NCBI GenBank assembly: GCA_946481265.1
Contig: CAMLNE010000039.1
Coordinates: forward strand, 1 to 18,225
Length of the DNA stretch: 18,225 nt
Reading direction: 5' to 3'
DNA from: an uncultured Panacagrimonas sp.
Lineage (GTDB): Bacteria; Pseudomonadota; Gammaproteobacteria; Nevskiales; Nevskiaceae
The notes beneath the pieces are model-generated. The model saw only the letters and a program-made list of their open reading frames with translations, ran no database searches and was not told the origin of the DNA. Below are positions 1 to 7,434 of the stretch, piece after piece. A program made the position numbers and the translations under genes. Numbering within the stretch: position 1 is the stretch's first letter; each line of letters opens with the position of its first letter.

Positions 1-1410
1 TTCGTACTGCAAATCCAACACCACCCCGTCGGCAACTGCTTCGTCGAATTTATAGGTATGAATAAAGGAGCCAAACACCTCAATACTGTTTTGTTTATCT
101 TTTTTCAGTAAAGGCGTACCAGTAAAGCCTACAAATACCGCATCAGGCAAAATATCTTTCATCGCCGAGTGAAGTTTGCCGCTTTGGGTGCGATGGCATT
201 CGTCCACGAACACGTGCAGGTCGCCCTTGGCGACGAAGCCCGGCGGCCGCTTCTTCAGCGACGCGATGAAGTCCTTCGTGCCGGCGGCGCCTGCCTCCTC
301 GTCGCCCTCCTTGCCGCCGAACTTGTGCACCAGCGAGCACAGCAGCGAGTCTTCGCGCTTGTTGAGCCGGTCGATCAGCTCCGCACCGCTCTTCGTGCGC
401 ACGAGGCGCTCGTTCACACCCTTGAACACCGTCTCGATCTGCTGATCCAGCTCGGTGCGATCGGTGACGATCAGGACGCGGGCATCGGGTCGGTTCTCGC
501 GGATCCACTTCGCCAGCCAGACCATGGTGAGTGACTTCCCGGACCCCTGGGTGTGCCAGAGGATCCCGCCCTCGCGACGGCGGATGAAATCCTGCGCAGC
601 CTTCACGCCGAAGTACTGGTTCTGCCGGCACAGCTTCTTGGTTCCGGCATCGAACACGATGAAGTCGTGCACCAGCTCCAGGAAGCGCGACTTGGCGCAC
701 AGCTGCAGCAGGTGACGATCCAGCAGGTTGGGCTCGGCCGCGAACCCGCCGTCCGGCTCGACCCACTTCAGCCAGTACTTCTCCTTGGTGTCGATCGGCG
801 CATAGCGCAGGCCTTCGGTGTCGTTGCCGGCCATCAGCCACTGCATCGTGGAGAAGAACGGCTCGATGAATTCCTTCTTCTGGTTGTCCAGGTTCTGGCG
901 GATGCCCTCGGACACCGACACGATCGAGCGCTTGAGTTCCAGCACGCCCATGGCGATGCCGTTGACGTAGAGCACCACGTCCGGCCGCTTGGTGCTGGCC
1001 TTGGCGTCGGCGGCCTTGACCGTCACCTCCTCGGCGATGGCGAAGTGGTTGGCCAGCGGGTTCTTCCAGTCGATCAGCCAGACCGTCACGTCGTTCTGGC
1101 CCGCGCCCGGACTGACCTTCACCCCGTAGCGCAGCAGGCGATAGACGTCGGCGTTGCGGTCGTAGAGATGGCGGCTGGTGTCCGCGGCCACCTTCTCCAG
1201 CTCGAACAGCGCGCGCTTGATGAGCGAGGTGTCCACCGCGCGCCCGCTCAGCCAGGCGCGCAGCAGCTCCGGCTCGATGTTGCGATTGCCCTTGCCCTCG
1301 AACCCGGGACGGTCGGACCAGTCGCCGAGGTCGTCGTACCCGAGCCGGTCGCGGAATAGCGCGACGACCCGGGCCTGGGTCTTCTTCTCGACCTGGCCGA
1401 CCGTGCTCAC
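1..1410 (-). CDS. hsdR: Type I restriction enzyme R subunit, N-terminal 470 codons (3' end beyond left edge)
   Basis: HsdR is the ATP-driven DNA translocase and nuclease subunit of a type I restriction complex. All 470 codons read open from a GTG at 1410 to base 1, so the gene is truncated only by the window edge. An N-terminal PD-(E/D)xK nuclease core is visible (D144, E158, K160 in PDVVLYVNG...ELK). The SF2 motor follows: P-loop GSGKS at 289-293, DECH box at 403-406 and FTGTP at 429-433. The start is chosen because VSTVGQ resembles the usual family N terminus; a GTG 15 codons upstream (1455) is the alternative, and neither has a good Shine-Dalgarno. The gene is separated from hsdMS by an opposite-strand Fic gene. 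Odd: from about 170-205 down to 1 the DNA is much poorer in GC (76 G/C in bases 1-180 by my count, against 81 in 181-300) with no break in frame. The family call is firm. Confidence 0.95.
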   Translation of the reverse strand, partial: MSTVGQVEKKTQARVVALFRDRLGYDDLGDWSDRPGFEGKGNRNIEPELLRAWLSGRAVDTSLIKRALFELEKVAADTSRHLYDRNADVYRLLRYGVKVSPGAGQNDVTVWLIDWKNPLANHFAIAEEVTVKAADAKASTKRPDVVLYVNGIAMGVLELKRSIVSVSEGIRQNLDNQKKEFIEPFFSTMQWLMAGNDTEGLRYAPIDTKEKYWLKWVEPDGGFAAEPNLLDRHLLQLCAKSRFLELVHDFIVFDAGTKKLCRQNQYFGVKAAQDFIRRREGGILWHTQGSGKSLTMVWLAKWIRENRPDARVLIVTDRTELDQQIETVFKGVNERLVRTKSGAELIDRLNKREDSLLCSLVHKFGGKEGDEEAGAAGTKDFIASLKKRPPGFVAKGDLHVFVDECHRTQSGKLHSAMKDILPDAVFVGFTGTPLLKKDKQNSIEVFGSFIHTYKFDEAVADGVVLDLQYE

Positions 1411-1535
1411 GCCGGTTTCCGCCCGCGGCCGGGGCAGCGGCTTTCCAAGCGGCACACGAACCGGCATAGTCCGCTCATCGAACTGGCATATAGTTCAGTC
1501 TCATCAACCAGATAAACCGGCCCCCGAACCGGCAC
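1411..1535. promoter_or_regulatory. Divergent hsdR/fic control region with repeated 12-mers
   Basis: This 125-bp gap separates the 5' ends of hsdR (leftward) and the Fic gene (rightward), so it must hold the start signals for Fic and probably an hsdR promoter. Three near-identical 12-mers, CGAACCGGCATA (1457-1468), CGAACTGGCATA (1479-1490) and CGAACCGGCACA (1525-1536), lie in direct orientation. The first two are 22 bp apart and the third touches the Fic start codon. The middle copy is also part of an inverted repeat, GAACTggcatatAGTTC (1480-1496). A TATAGT at 1489-1494 is a possible rightward -10 box, but no matching -35 is visible. Operator function is inferred from repeat geometry only. 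Confidence 0.45.
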
Positions 1536-2747
1536 ATGCTGCCTGCCGCCCGCCTCTCGTTCTATCCCCTCGAAAGCCCTGCGATCCGGGAACGGGAAAC
1601 CACGGTCGCGCGCCTGGGCGGGCAGCTGAGCGGGCGCCTGCCGGCGTCCACGCGCGCCGCGCTGGCGCAGTGCCTGGAGGGTATCAACAGTTACTACTCG
1701 AATCTCATCGAAGGGCAGGGCACCCGTCCCATCGAGGCCGAGCGGGCGCTCAAGCGCGGCCTCGCGGAGACCCGGAAGAAATCCCGCGCCGGCGATCTCG
1801 CGGTGCTGGCCGTCGCCCACATCCGGACCGAGCGCTGGATGCGCCAGTACCTGCGCGACCACGCGGCGGCCGACGTGGCCGGCGCGGAGTTCATCCGCGA
1901 GCTGCACCGCCAATTCGTTTCGCAGTTGCCGGAATCCATGCGCCGCGTCACCGGGCGCGACGGCGAAACGGCCGTGAACGTTCCCGGCGAGCTGCGCCAG
2001 CGTTTCGTGGACGTGGGCCGGCATGTTCCGCCCGCGCCCGAAGACGTCCCGGGCCTGCTGAGCGCGTTCGCCGAAGGCTGGAAAGCGCTGCCGAAAACAC
2101 CGGCCCACATCCTGCTCGCGCACCATCGCTTCGCCTGGATTCATCCCTTCCTCGACGGCAACGGCCGCATCGCGCGCCTGCTCACCACCGCCATGCTCGC
2201 GCGGCAGGGCCTGGATGCGGACGGCCTGTGGTCGCTGTCGCGCGGCCTGGCCAAGCGCAAGGACCGCTACTACGAAGTGCTGGCGCAGGCCGACGCCGAA
2301 CGCCAGGGCGACTACGACGGCCGTGGCCTGCTGTCGCAGAAAGCCGCGGTCAGCTTCGTCGACTTCATGCTCGACACCTGCGAGGACCAGATCCGCTTCA
2401 TGACCGAGCGCCTGGCCATCGATCACATCAACGACCGCATGGCGCGCTTCTGCGCCGAACGGAAACTTGTCATGGGTCGCGACGAGCGCGCCGCGCCGCT
2501 GCTGATCGAGGCCCTCTTCATGGGTCGGCTGCAACGCGGTGCCGCCGGCCGGCTGCTGGGCCTGGGCGAGCGCGCCGCACGCAAGGTGGTGTCCGAATGC
2601 GTGGACGACGGCCTGCTCACCGCCACCAGCACGCGCGCGGACCTCACGCCGGTGTTCCCGGTGTATGCGGCCGCCTACCTGTTCCCGCACCTGTTCGAGA
2701 TCGACGATCCGCAGGCGGCGATGCGGGAGACGCTGCTGCCGGCCTGA
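1536..2747 (+). CDS. Fic-domain protein (probable AMP-transferase) with N-terminal inhibitory motif and C-terminal winged helix
   Basis: Fic proteins usually transfer AMP from ATP onto a hydroxyl side chain of a target protein. The 403-residue product has the complete catalytic loop, HPFLDGNGRIAR at 203-214, with H203 and R211 in place. Near the N terminus S55-N-L-I-E59-G fits the (S/T)xxxE(G/N) inhibitory helix, placing it in the self-inhibited class with the brake ahead of the Fic core. Residues about 319-375 read as a winged helix-turn-helix, as in DNA-binding Fic proteins. The ATG at 1536 is the only usable start, because an in-frame TAG lies at 1491-1493 and no other start codon intervenes; no Shine-Dalgarno is seen. 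The gene lies antisense between hsdS and hsdR. Its target is unknown; a role in controlling restriction is an inference from position. Confidence 0.93.
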   Translation: MLPAARLSFYPLESPAIRERETTVARLGGQLSGRLPASTRAALAQCLEGINSYYSNLIEGQGTRPIEAERALKRGLAETRKKSRAGDLAVLAVAHIRTERWMRQYLRDHAAADVAGAEFIRELHRQFVSQLPESMRRVTGRDGETAVNVPGELRQRFVDVGRHVPPAPEDVPGLLSAFAEGWKALPKTPAHILLAHHRFAWIHPFLDGNGRIARLLTTAMLARQGLDADGLWSLSRGLAKRKDRYYEVLAQADAERQGDYDGRGLLSQKAAVSFVDFMLDTCEDQIRFMTERLAIDHINDRMARFCAERKLVMGRDERAAPLLIEALFMGRLQRGAAGRLLGLGERAARKVVSECVDDGLLTATSTRADLTPVFPVYAAAYLFPHLFEIDDPQAAMRETLLPA

Positions 2748-2759
2748 TTCCAGCGCCGG

Positions 2760-3962
2760 TTACACCAACCGGATCCGACCCGTCAGCAGCTCCTGCATCA
2801 TTCCCTGCTTGATCGCGCGGATCTTGTCGCGCCGGGCCTCGAGCGCGGCGAGTTCGGCGTCCATCTCGGAGAGGACGGTGGCGATGGCGGTTTGTTCTTC
2901 AACCGATGGGCAATGAAAAGAAAGCTTGAGTAAAGCCTTTTTCGACAAGTTGTATCGAATTGCACCTTGGGCCAAGGCTTTCAGCAACTCACGTCCTTGC
3001 CCGCTTCTGAAGAAATAGGCGAGATACAGGCCGTCCGCGGCAGCGCCATTCTTCAGTCGAAATCCGAAGCAAAAACTGTTGAGAAAAACATCCTGCACGT
3101 CTTCACGCAGAACCGCGCACATTCCGAGTTCGTCGGGCGTTTCCGATGATCCATTGAAGAAAAGATCCCCTTTCAAAGCTCGATTCTGCGATTCGCAATC
3201 GTGCACATCGACCTGTTCAAACGAGTTGCAGTCGATTACGACGTTGGTCATCACGTTCATGAACGTGATGTATCTGGCGGCGCCTTCACCGAAGTCGGCC
3301 TTTGACTTGCCGATCAGGCCGCCATATGTGGTGCCCAGATCACCCAACGTCTTGACTGCCCAGTCACCGCTGAATCCCGGCAGGCGGATCAGGCCGGTGA
3401 GGAGTTGCTGCATGGCGGCCTGTTTGAGGTCGCGCTTCTTGGCGATCAGCTTGTCCAGCGCGCCGATCAGGGCATCCACATCGCTCAGCATGGTCGCGAT
3501 GGCCCGTTGTTCGGCAGTGGTCGGGGGCCACGCGACTTTTACGGCATGCAGAATCGACTGGGTAACAAGTGGCAGATCGTTCCGGTTCCTTACATTGTTG
3601 AGCCCTGCGGCTTTTAAAGCCATTCCGAAAAATGCCGCGTCGAATTCGCGATGGACGCGCCTTGGAAATAGTGCGTTGTCGGAAATCCACGCTGGGCCGT
3701 CGGTTAGATAAACCTCACCGCACTTTTGCCCCACACGCCCAATGACAACGGTGGGTTCTCGAACGAGGGGAGTTTTCGTATAGCCGGCGATCCCATTGCC
3801 GCCGAAAACGGGAACGCTATAGTCGGCCGAGCGGCGGTGTAACGCTGAGACGCTTATGCCCTTGCCGGAAGTAAAGCTGGCGATGCTGCCTACAGACTCC
3901 AGGCTCCAATCTTCTGGAATCGGGCCAATTTCTGATGGCTTGTCCCTAGGCATGAGCTTCAT
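2760..3962 (-). CDS. hsdS: Type I restriction-modification specificity subunit S
   Basis: HsdS gives the type I complex its DNA sequence specificity. The 400-residue protein shows the expected twofold layout: target-recognition domain 1 (about 15-147), a conserved helical spacer (151-194, ending MQQLLTGLIRL), target-recognition domain 2 (about 203-350) and a second copy of the spacer (355-399, ending MQELLTGRIRL). The two spacer copies are clearly homologous (EQRAIATMLSDVDAL against EEQTAIATVLSEMDAE). The ATG at 3962 overlaps the hsdM stop as ATGA, indicating translational coupling; an in-frame ATG three codons later is possible. GC falls in the recognition domains (30 of 60 bases in both 2941-3000 and 3541-3600), typical of modules exchanged between strains. 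The recognised sequence cannot be read from this. The gene ends 12 bp from the convergent Fic gene with no clear terminator between. Confidence 0.95.
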   Translation of the reverse strand: MKLMPRDKPSEIGPIPEDWSLESVGSIASFTSGKGISVSALHRRSADYSVPVFGGNGIAGYTKTPLVREPTVVIGRVGQKCGEVYLTDGPAWISDNALFPRRVHREFDAAFFGMALKAAGLNNVRNRNDLPLVTQSILHAVKVAWPPTTAEQRAIATMLSDVDALIGALDKLIAKKRDLKQAAMQQLLTGLIRLPGFSGDWAVKTLGDLGTTYGGLIGKSKADFGEGAARYITFMNVMTNVVIDCNSFEQVDVHDCESQNRALKGDLFFNGSSETPDELGMCAVLREDVQDVFLNSFCFGFRLKNGAAADGLYLAYFFRSGQGRELLKALAQGAIRYNLSKKALLKLSFHCPSVEEQTAIATVLSEMDAELAALEARRDKIRAIKQGMMQELLTGRIRLV

Positions 3963-6409
3963 GCGAAGCCCATCTTCAACAGATGCTCTTCTACCCGCCC
4001 GGCGAGCCTCACCGAGTTGTCAGTGAGTCGCGGCAACGGTGTGCTGTACCGCTCCGCCAGCTCTCGTACACGCCCGGTCAGCGCCTGGCTCACCCGATCC
4101 AGCTCGCTCTGCACATCCGCCGAAATCTGCACCAACCACTTGTCATCCACCACCAGCGTCTTGATCTCGGCCTCGCTGAGCTTCTGGTACTTCGCCGTCA
4201 CCTTCACATCCAGCGCCTTCTGCGCGTCCTTCACTTGCTTGCCGGCAGCGGCTTCGCGCTCCAGCAGGTCCAGCACCCGCTCCAGCAAGTTCCGCTCTTC
4301 GTCAGCGTCTTTCTCGTCCTTGATCGCCTTGAAACGGTCCCTGACACTCTTGGCGGTGAGCTTGTTCTTGTCGGTGCGGGCGTCGGCGAGCAGGCCGTCT
4401 TCGCCGCTGTGTTCCTCGTCCCGTTCTTCGAGCTGGCGGGCGAGGTCATCGGCATCCGCCTGCAGTTTTTCGACTGCGGCCTGCTCGGCCGCGAAGTAGC
4501 GCGCCACGACCAGGCTCGCCGGAATCAGATCCATGTTCGGCTTGCCGTCGTCGAGCACCGCCGTCCAGCCTTCGCTGGCGATCAGGTACACGTCGTCCTG
4601 CATGGCGTCCGTCCAGTAATCCATCAGGTGCTGGTACACGTCGTAGGCGTCCAGCAGCGGCGCGGCGCGAAAGGCGGCGAGCAGGTTCTCGGACAGCTCG
4701 TGGATCAGCGCCTTCGGGCGGTCGCCTCTTTGGATACCGGTGAGCCTGGCGTGATTGGCCTGGCGCCAGCCGGCGAACAGGGCGGTGATCCGCTCGTTGA
4801 ACGCCGCGAAATCGGGGTGGCCGAAGATGGTGGTTTTCACCGCCGTGGCGGCGACGCGCGGGTAGCAGTAGTTGGGGCGGGCGATGTAGCCGGCTGACTG
4901 CTCCGCGACACCAGCTGCCCTCTCCCCCGGCCCCTCTCCCGCAAGCGGGAGAGGGGAGAAAAGCGCGGCGCGGAGGCCGGGCAGCACCTGCCAGTACGCG
5001 GCGAGCCCGTCCACGTCGCGCACCGGGATGCCGCCCTTGAGATGGCCCTCGATGTCCTGCAGGTCCTCGGGCTCGCTGCTGTCGATGTAGCGCGGCAGGT
5101 TGAGGTTGAAGCCGTTGGCCTCGATCTCGGCCAGCGGCACCAGGCGCGAGTAGCGCGGCAGTTCGACCTGTCGGTTGAAGATGTCCACGATCTTGTGGAT
5201 GTCCTGGGCGCGCAGGCGGTTCTTGTTGCCGTCCTTGATGTAGCCGCGGCTGCCGTCGACCATGAACACGCCCTTGCGCGCGTTCGCGTGCTCCTTGTCC
5301 AGCACGACGATGCAGGCCGGGATGCCGGTGCCGTAGAACAGGTTGGCGGGCAGGCCGATGAGGCCCTTGATGAAACCCTGGCGCAGCAGGCGCGTGCGGA
5401 TCTCGCCCTCCGCACCGCCGCGGAACAGCACGCCGTGCGGCAGGATCACCGCGCCTTTCCCGGTGCTCTTGAGGCTGGCCAGGATGTGCAGCAGGAAGGC
5501 GTAGTCGCCGTTCTTGGCCGGCGGCGTGCCGTACCCGAAACGGCCGTACGGATCGTTGGCGGCGTCCACGCCGCTGCTCCAGGCCTTGAACGAGAACGGC
5601 GGATTGGCGACGACGTAGTCGAAGGTCTTCAACGTGTTGCCCTGGCGGAAGTGCGGGTTGGCCAGGGTGTTGTCCTGCCAGATCTCGGCGGTCGGGCAGT
5701 CGTGCAGGACCATGTTCATGCGCGCCAGCGCGGCCGTGGCGTTGTCCATCTCCTGGCCGTAGAGCGCGAGGTCCAGGCCGGTGAGGCCCTGCGCCTCGTC
5801 GTGCACCTTGAGCAGCAGCGATCCCGAACCGCAGGTCGGGTCGTAGATGCTCGGGGTCTGGCGCTTAGACGCGCTGCCCAGGTCCAGCACCCTGGCCATC
5901 GTCCGCGAGACCTCGGCCGGCGTGTAGAACTGGCCCTTGCTCTTGCCGGACTCGGTGGCGAAGTGGCGCATCAGGTATTCGTAGGCGTCGCCGAGCAGGT
6001 CGTCGCCCTCGGCGCTGTTACGCCCGAAATCCAGGTCCTCGAAGATCGCAACCAGCTTGGTCAGACGATCGACCATCTCCTTGCCCTTGCCGAGCTTGTC
6101 CTCGTCGTTGAAGTCGGCGACGTTGATCGCGCCCTTGAGGCTCTCGTTGGCGTCCGCGAGGCGGCCGATGACCTTGTTGATGCGGTCGCCGATCTCCTTG
6201 TCGTTCTTGGCGGCGACCATGTCGGCGAAGCTGCCGCCCGCCGGCACCGTGAGCAGGTAGTCCTTGCGCGAAGCGGCCTTGTCGGAGATGTACTTCACGA
6301 ACAGCAGGACCAGGACGTAGTCCTTGTACTGGCTGGCGTCCATGCCGCCGCGAAGCTCGTCGCAGCTTTTCCACAGCGAGCCGTACAGCCCGGATTTCTT
6401 GACCGCCAC
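3959..6409 (-). CDS. hsdM: Type I restriction-modification DNA methyltransferase subunit M, long form
   Basis: HsdM methylates adenine N6 in the site chosen by HsdS. The 816-residue protein has an N-terminal helical HsdM_N-like region (1-150), the QFYTP segment (160-164), the SAM-binding motif DPTCGSGS (190-197) and the catalytic NPPF (269-272) of gamma-class N6-adenine methyltransferases. It is much longer than EcoKI HsdM (about 530). The extra C-terminal part is rich in Glu, Lys and Leu, with likely coiled coils at about 637-670 and 690-745. The start is GTG at 6409: an in-frame TAA lies only seven codons upstream, and GAGAGGGG sits upstream as a ribosome site. Residues 485-498 (SPLPLAGEGPGERA) are encoded by a palindromic repeat element inserted in frame between the catalytic and C-terminal parts. 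The gene is otherwise intact, first in the locus, and overlaps hsdS by 4 bp. Confidence 0.96.
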   Translation of the reverse strand: MAVKKSGLYGSLWKSCDELRGGMDASQYKDYVLVLLFVKYISDKAASRKDYLLTVPAGGSFADMVAAKNDKEIGDRINKVIGRLADANESLKGAINVADFNDEDKLGKGKEMVDRLTKLVAIFEDLDFGRNSAEGDDLLGDAYEYLMRHFATESGKSKGQFYTPAEVSRTMARVLDLGSASKRQTPSIYDPTCGSGSLLLKVHDEAQGLTGLDLALYGQEMDNATAALARMNMVLHDCPTAEIWQDNTLANPHFRQGNTLKTFDYVVANPPFSFKAWSSGVDAANDPYGRFGYGTPPAKNGDYAFLLHILASLKSTGKGAVILPHGVLFRGGAEGEIRTRLLRQGFIKGLIGLPANLFYGTGIPACIVVLDKEHANARKGVFMVDGSRGYIKDGNKNRLRAQDIHKIVDIFNRQVELPRYSRLVPLAEIEANGFNLNLPRYIDSSEPEDLQDIEGHLKGGIPVRDVDGLAAYWQVLPGLRAALFSPLPLAGEGPGERAAGVAEQSAGYIARPNYCYPRVAATAVKTTIFGHPDFAAFNERITALFAGWRQANHARLTGIQRGDRPKALIHELSENLLAAFRAAPLLDAYDVYQHLMDYWTDAMQDDVYLIASEGWTAVLDDGKPNMDLIPASLVVARYFAAEQAAVEKLQADADDLARQLEERDEEHSGEDGLLADARTDKNKLTAKSVRDRFKAIKDEKDADEERNLLERVLDLLEREAAAGKQVKDAQKALDVKVTAKYQKLSEAEIKTLVVDDKWLVQISADVQSELDRVSQALTGRVRELAERYSTPLPRLTDNSVRLAGRVEEHLLKMGFA
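4916..4960. repeat. GC-rich palindromic repeat element inside hsdM
   Basis: Bases 4931-4956 form a perfect palindrome with 12-bp arms, CCCCTCTCCCGC and GCGGGAGAGGGG, around a 2-base AA centre. It is flanked by further CTCTCCCCC-type sequence. On the minus strand it translates in frame as SPLPLAGEGPGERA within HsdM. It matches my recollection of the dispersed palindromes of GC-rich proteobacteria whose spurious translation reads PLPLAGEG..., but dispersal cannot be tested in one window. Such elements are normally intergenic. Confidence 0.75.
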
Positions 6410-6459
6410 GCGTGGTTTCCCCTCTCTTTAGTGCAGCTTGCTCACTTGCCCGACTGGCA

Positions 6460-6478
6460 GCGGCCGGCACCCGGCCGC
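6460..6478. repeat. Inverted repeat in the hsdM leader
   Basis: GCGGCCGG (6460-6467) and CCGGCCGC (6471-6478) form a perfect 8-bp stem around a 3-base loop, about 50 bases upstream of the hsdM start. It lacks a T-run on either side, so it is not an obvious intrinsic terminator. It could be an operator or a leader hairpin; no function is shown. Confidence 0.4.
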
Positions 6479-6578
6479 GTCCCCGGAACATCACCCACGA
6501 TACGGTCGACTGCCTCACCCATGCCCTTGCCTTGCGGGCGCCCGGCGCCTGCCCGGCCTCTGCTGCCCGTTTTGGCGA

Positions 6579-6596
6579 CTTGCCCGGAAGGGCAAG
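6579..6596. repeat. Inverted repeat in the hsdM-trpG spacer
   Basis: CTTGCCC (6579-6585), loop GGAA, GGGCAAG (6590-6596) form a perfect 7-bp stem with a GNRA-type tetraloop. There is no adjacent T-run. The same ACTTGCCCG sequence that forms its left arm also occurs at 6444-6452. Function unknown. Confidence 0.4.
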
Positions 6597-6781
6597 GCTC
6601 CAGGAAAGTCCTTCGGCCGAAAGCACGCGTTCTACCACCACCGCCCCCGGAAACGGTCGCTCAAGGATCTCGGTCGAGGCGATCCGGACCACCGATTTAT
6701 GCCAGGCGCGTTCTACGCGACAATGCCGCGGTGAAGCACCAGGGTGCGTCGGCTTCAAACCACACCATCGATCGGGACCGC

Positions 6782-6801
6782 GGGTATCCGTGCGGATACC
6801 C
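6782..6801. promoter_or_regulatory. Inverted repeat upstream of trpG, candidate operator or leader hairpin
   Basis: GGGTATCC (6782-6789), loop GTGC, GGATACCC (6794-6801) form a perfect 8-bp stem ending 51 bases before the trpG ATG. It does not match the E. coli TrpR operator and is not followed by a T-run, so neither TrpR binding nor termination is supported. Its position in front of the trp operon makes it the best regulatory candidate there. Confidence 0.4.
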
Positions 6802-6852
6802 TGCCGCCCCTGTCGGCTGACACCCCATACGAAACAGTAGGATACGCGCTGC

Positions 6853-7434
6853 ATGATCCTGATGATCGACAACTACGACTCCTTCACCTACAACCTGGTC
6901 CAGTACCTGGGCGAGCTGGGTGCCGAGGTCGAGGTCCATCGCAACGACTGCATCAGCGTGGACGAGGCTGCCGCCCTGAAGCCCAGCCACATCATCCTGT
7001 CGCCAGGCCCCTGCACGCCCAACGAGGCGGGCATCTGCCTGGACCTGATCGAGCAGCTCAAGGGGCGCGTGCCCCTGCTCGGCGTCTGCCTCGGTCACCA
7101 GGCGATCGGCCAGGCCTTCGGCGGCGTGGTGGCGCGGGCCCGCACGGTGATGCACGGCAAGACCAGCCAGGTCCACCATCGCGGCCGCGGCGTGTTCAAG
7201 GACCTGCCCACGCCGTACACGGCCACCCGCTACCACTCGCTGATCGTGGAGCGCGCCGGGCTGCCGGAGGATTTCGAGATCACGGCCTGGACCGAGTGCG
7301 AGGACGGCGAGATGGACGAGATCATGGGCCTGCGCCATCGCGGGTATCCGATCGAGGGCGTGCAGTTCCATCCCGAATCGATCCTCACCGAGCACGGCCA
7401 CCGGCTGCTGCGCAATTTCCTGGAGAGCGCATGA
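6853..7434 (+). CDS. trpG: Anthranilate synthase component II (glutamine amidotransferase)
   Basis: TrpG hydrolyses glutamine and channels ammonia to TrpE, which makes anthranilate from chorismate, the first step of tryptophan synthesis. The 193-residue protein is a complete class I amidotransferase: oxyanion segment SPGPCTP (50-56), nucleophile C79 in GVCLGHQ, and H173 and E175 in QFHPES. The N terminus [15 protein letters not shown] is typical of the TrpG/PabA family. TrpG and PabA cannot be separated by sequence alone; the trpD and trpC neighbours favour TrpG, though dual use in folate synthesis is possible. The ATG at 6853 has a modest TAGGA upstream. The gene is first in a three-gene plus-strand operon and is divergent from hsdM. 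trpE is not in the window. The TGA at 7432-7434 overlaps an ATG that opens a small ORF leading to trpD. Confidence 0.96.
   Translation: MILMIDNYDSFTYNLVQYLGELGAEVEVHRNDCISVDEAAALKPSHIILSPGPCTPNEAGICLDLIEQLKGRVPLLGVCLGHQAIGQAFGGVVARARTVMHGKTSQVHHRGRGVFKDLPTPYTATRYHSLIVERAGLPEDFEITAWTECEDGEMDEIMGLRHRGYPIEGVQFHPESILTEHGHRLLRNFLESA

Larger units (their letters stand above)
6410..6852. other. 443-bp divergent spacer between hsdM and trpG
   Basis: This gap holds the 5' regions of hsdM (leftward) and trpG (rightward). I see three perfect hairpins, listed separately, and no tRNA, no convincing gene and no strong -35/-10 pair. Candidate reading frames across it give Arg/Pro/Ala-rich sequence without protein character. 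A TAA in frame with hsdM sits at its left end. Upstream of trpG the only ribosome-site-like sequence is TAGGA about 12 bases before the ATG. No short ORF with clustered Trp codons is present, so a classical trp attenuator is not supported. Confidence 0.6.

Noticed and set aside
5042..6820. A 592-codon plus-strand frame opposite hsdM
   Set aside because: It is the antisense shadow of a gene with firm methyltransferase motifs; its translation is Val/Ala/Arg/Gln-rich and lacks any motif.
6412..6840. Possible 142-residue gene filling the hsdM-trpG spacer
   Set aside because: The composition is Arg/Pro/Ser/Ala-rich, with no ribosome site, motif or hydrophobic pattern; other frames here are equally open.
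6690..6852. trp attenuator with leader peptide
   Set aside because: No short ORF with Trp codons and no hairpin followed by a T-run is present before trpG.
6779..7350. 12-base direct repeat CGCGGGTATCCG upstream of trpG and inside trpG
   Set aside because: A single repeated 12-mer in 18 kb of GC-rich DNA is not strong evidence; the internal copy simply encodes part of RGYPIEG.
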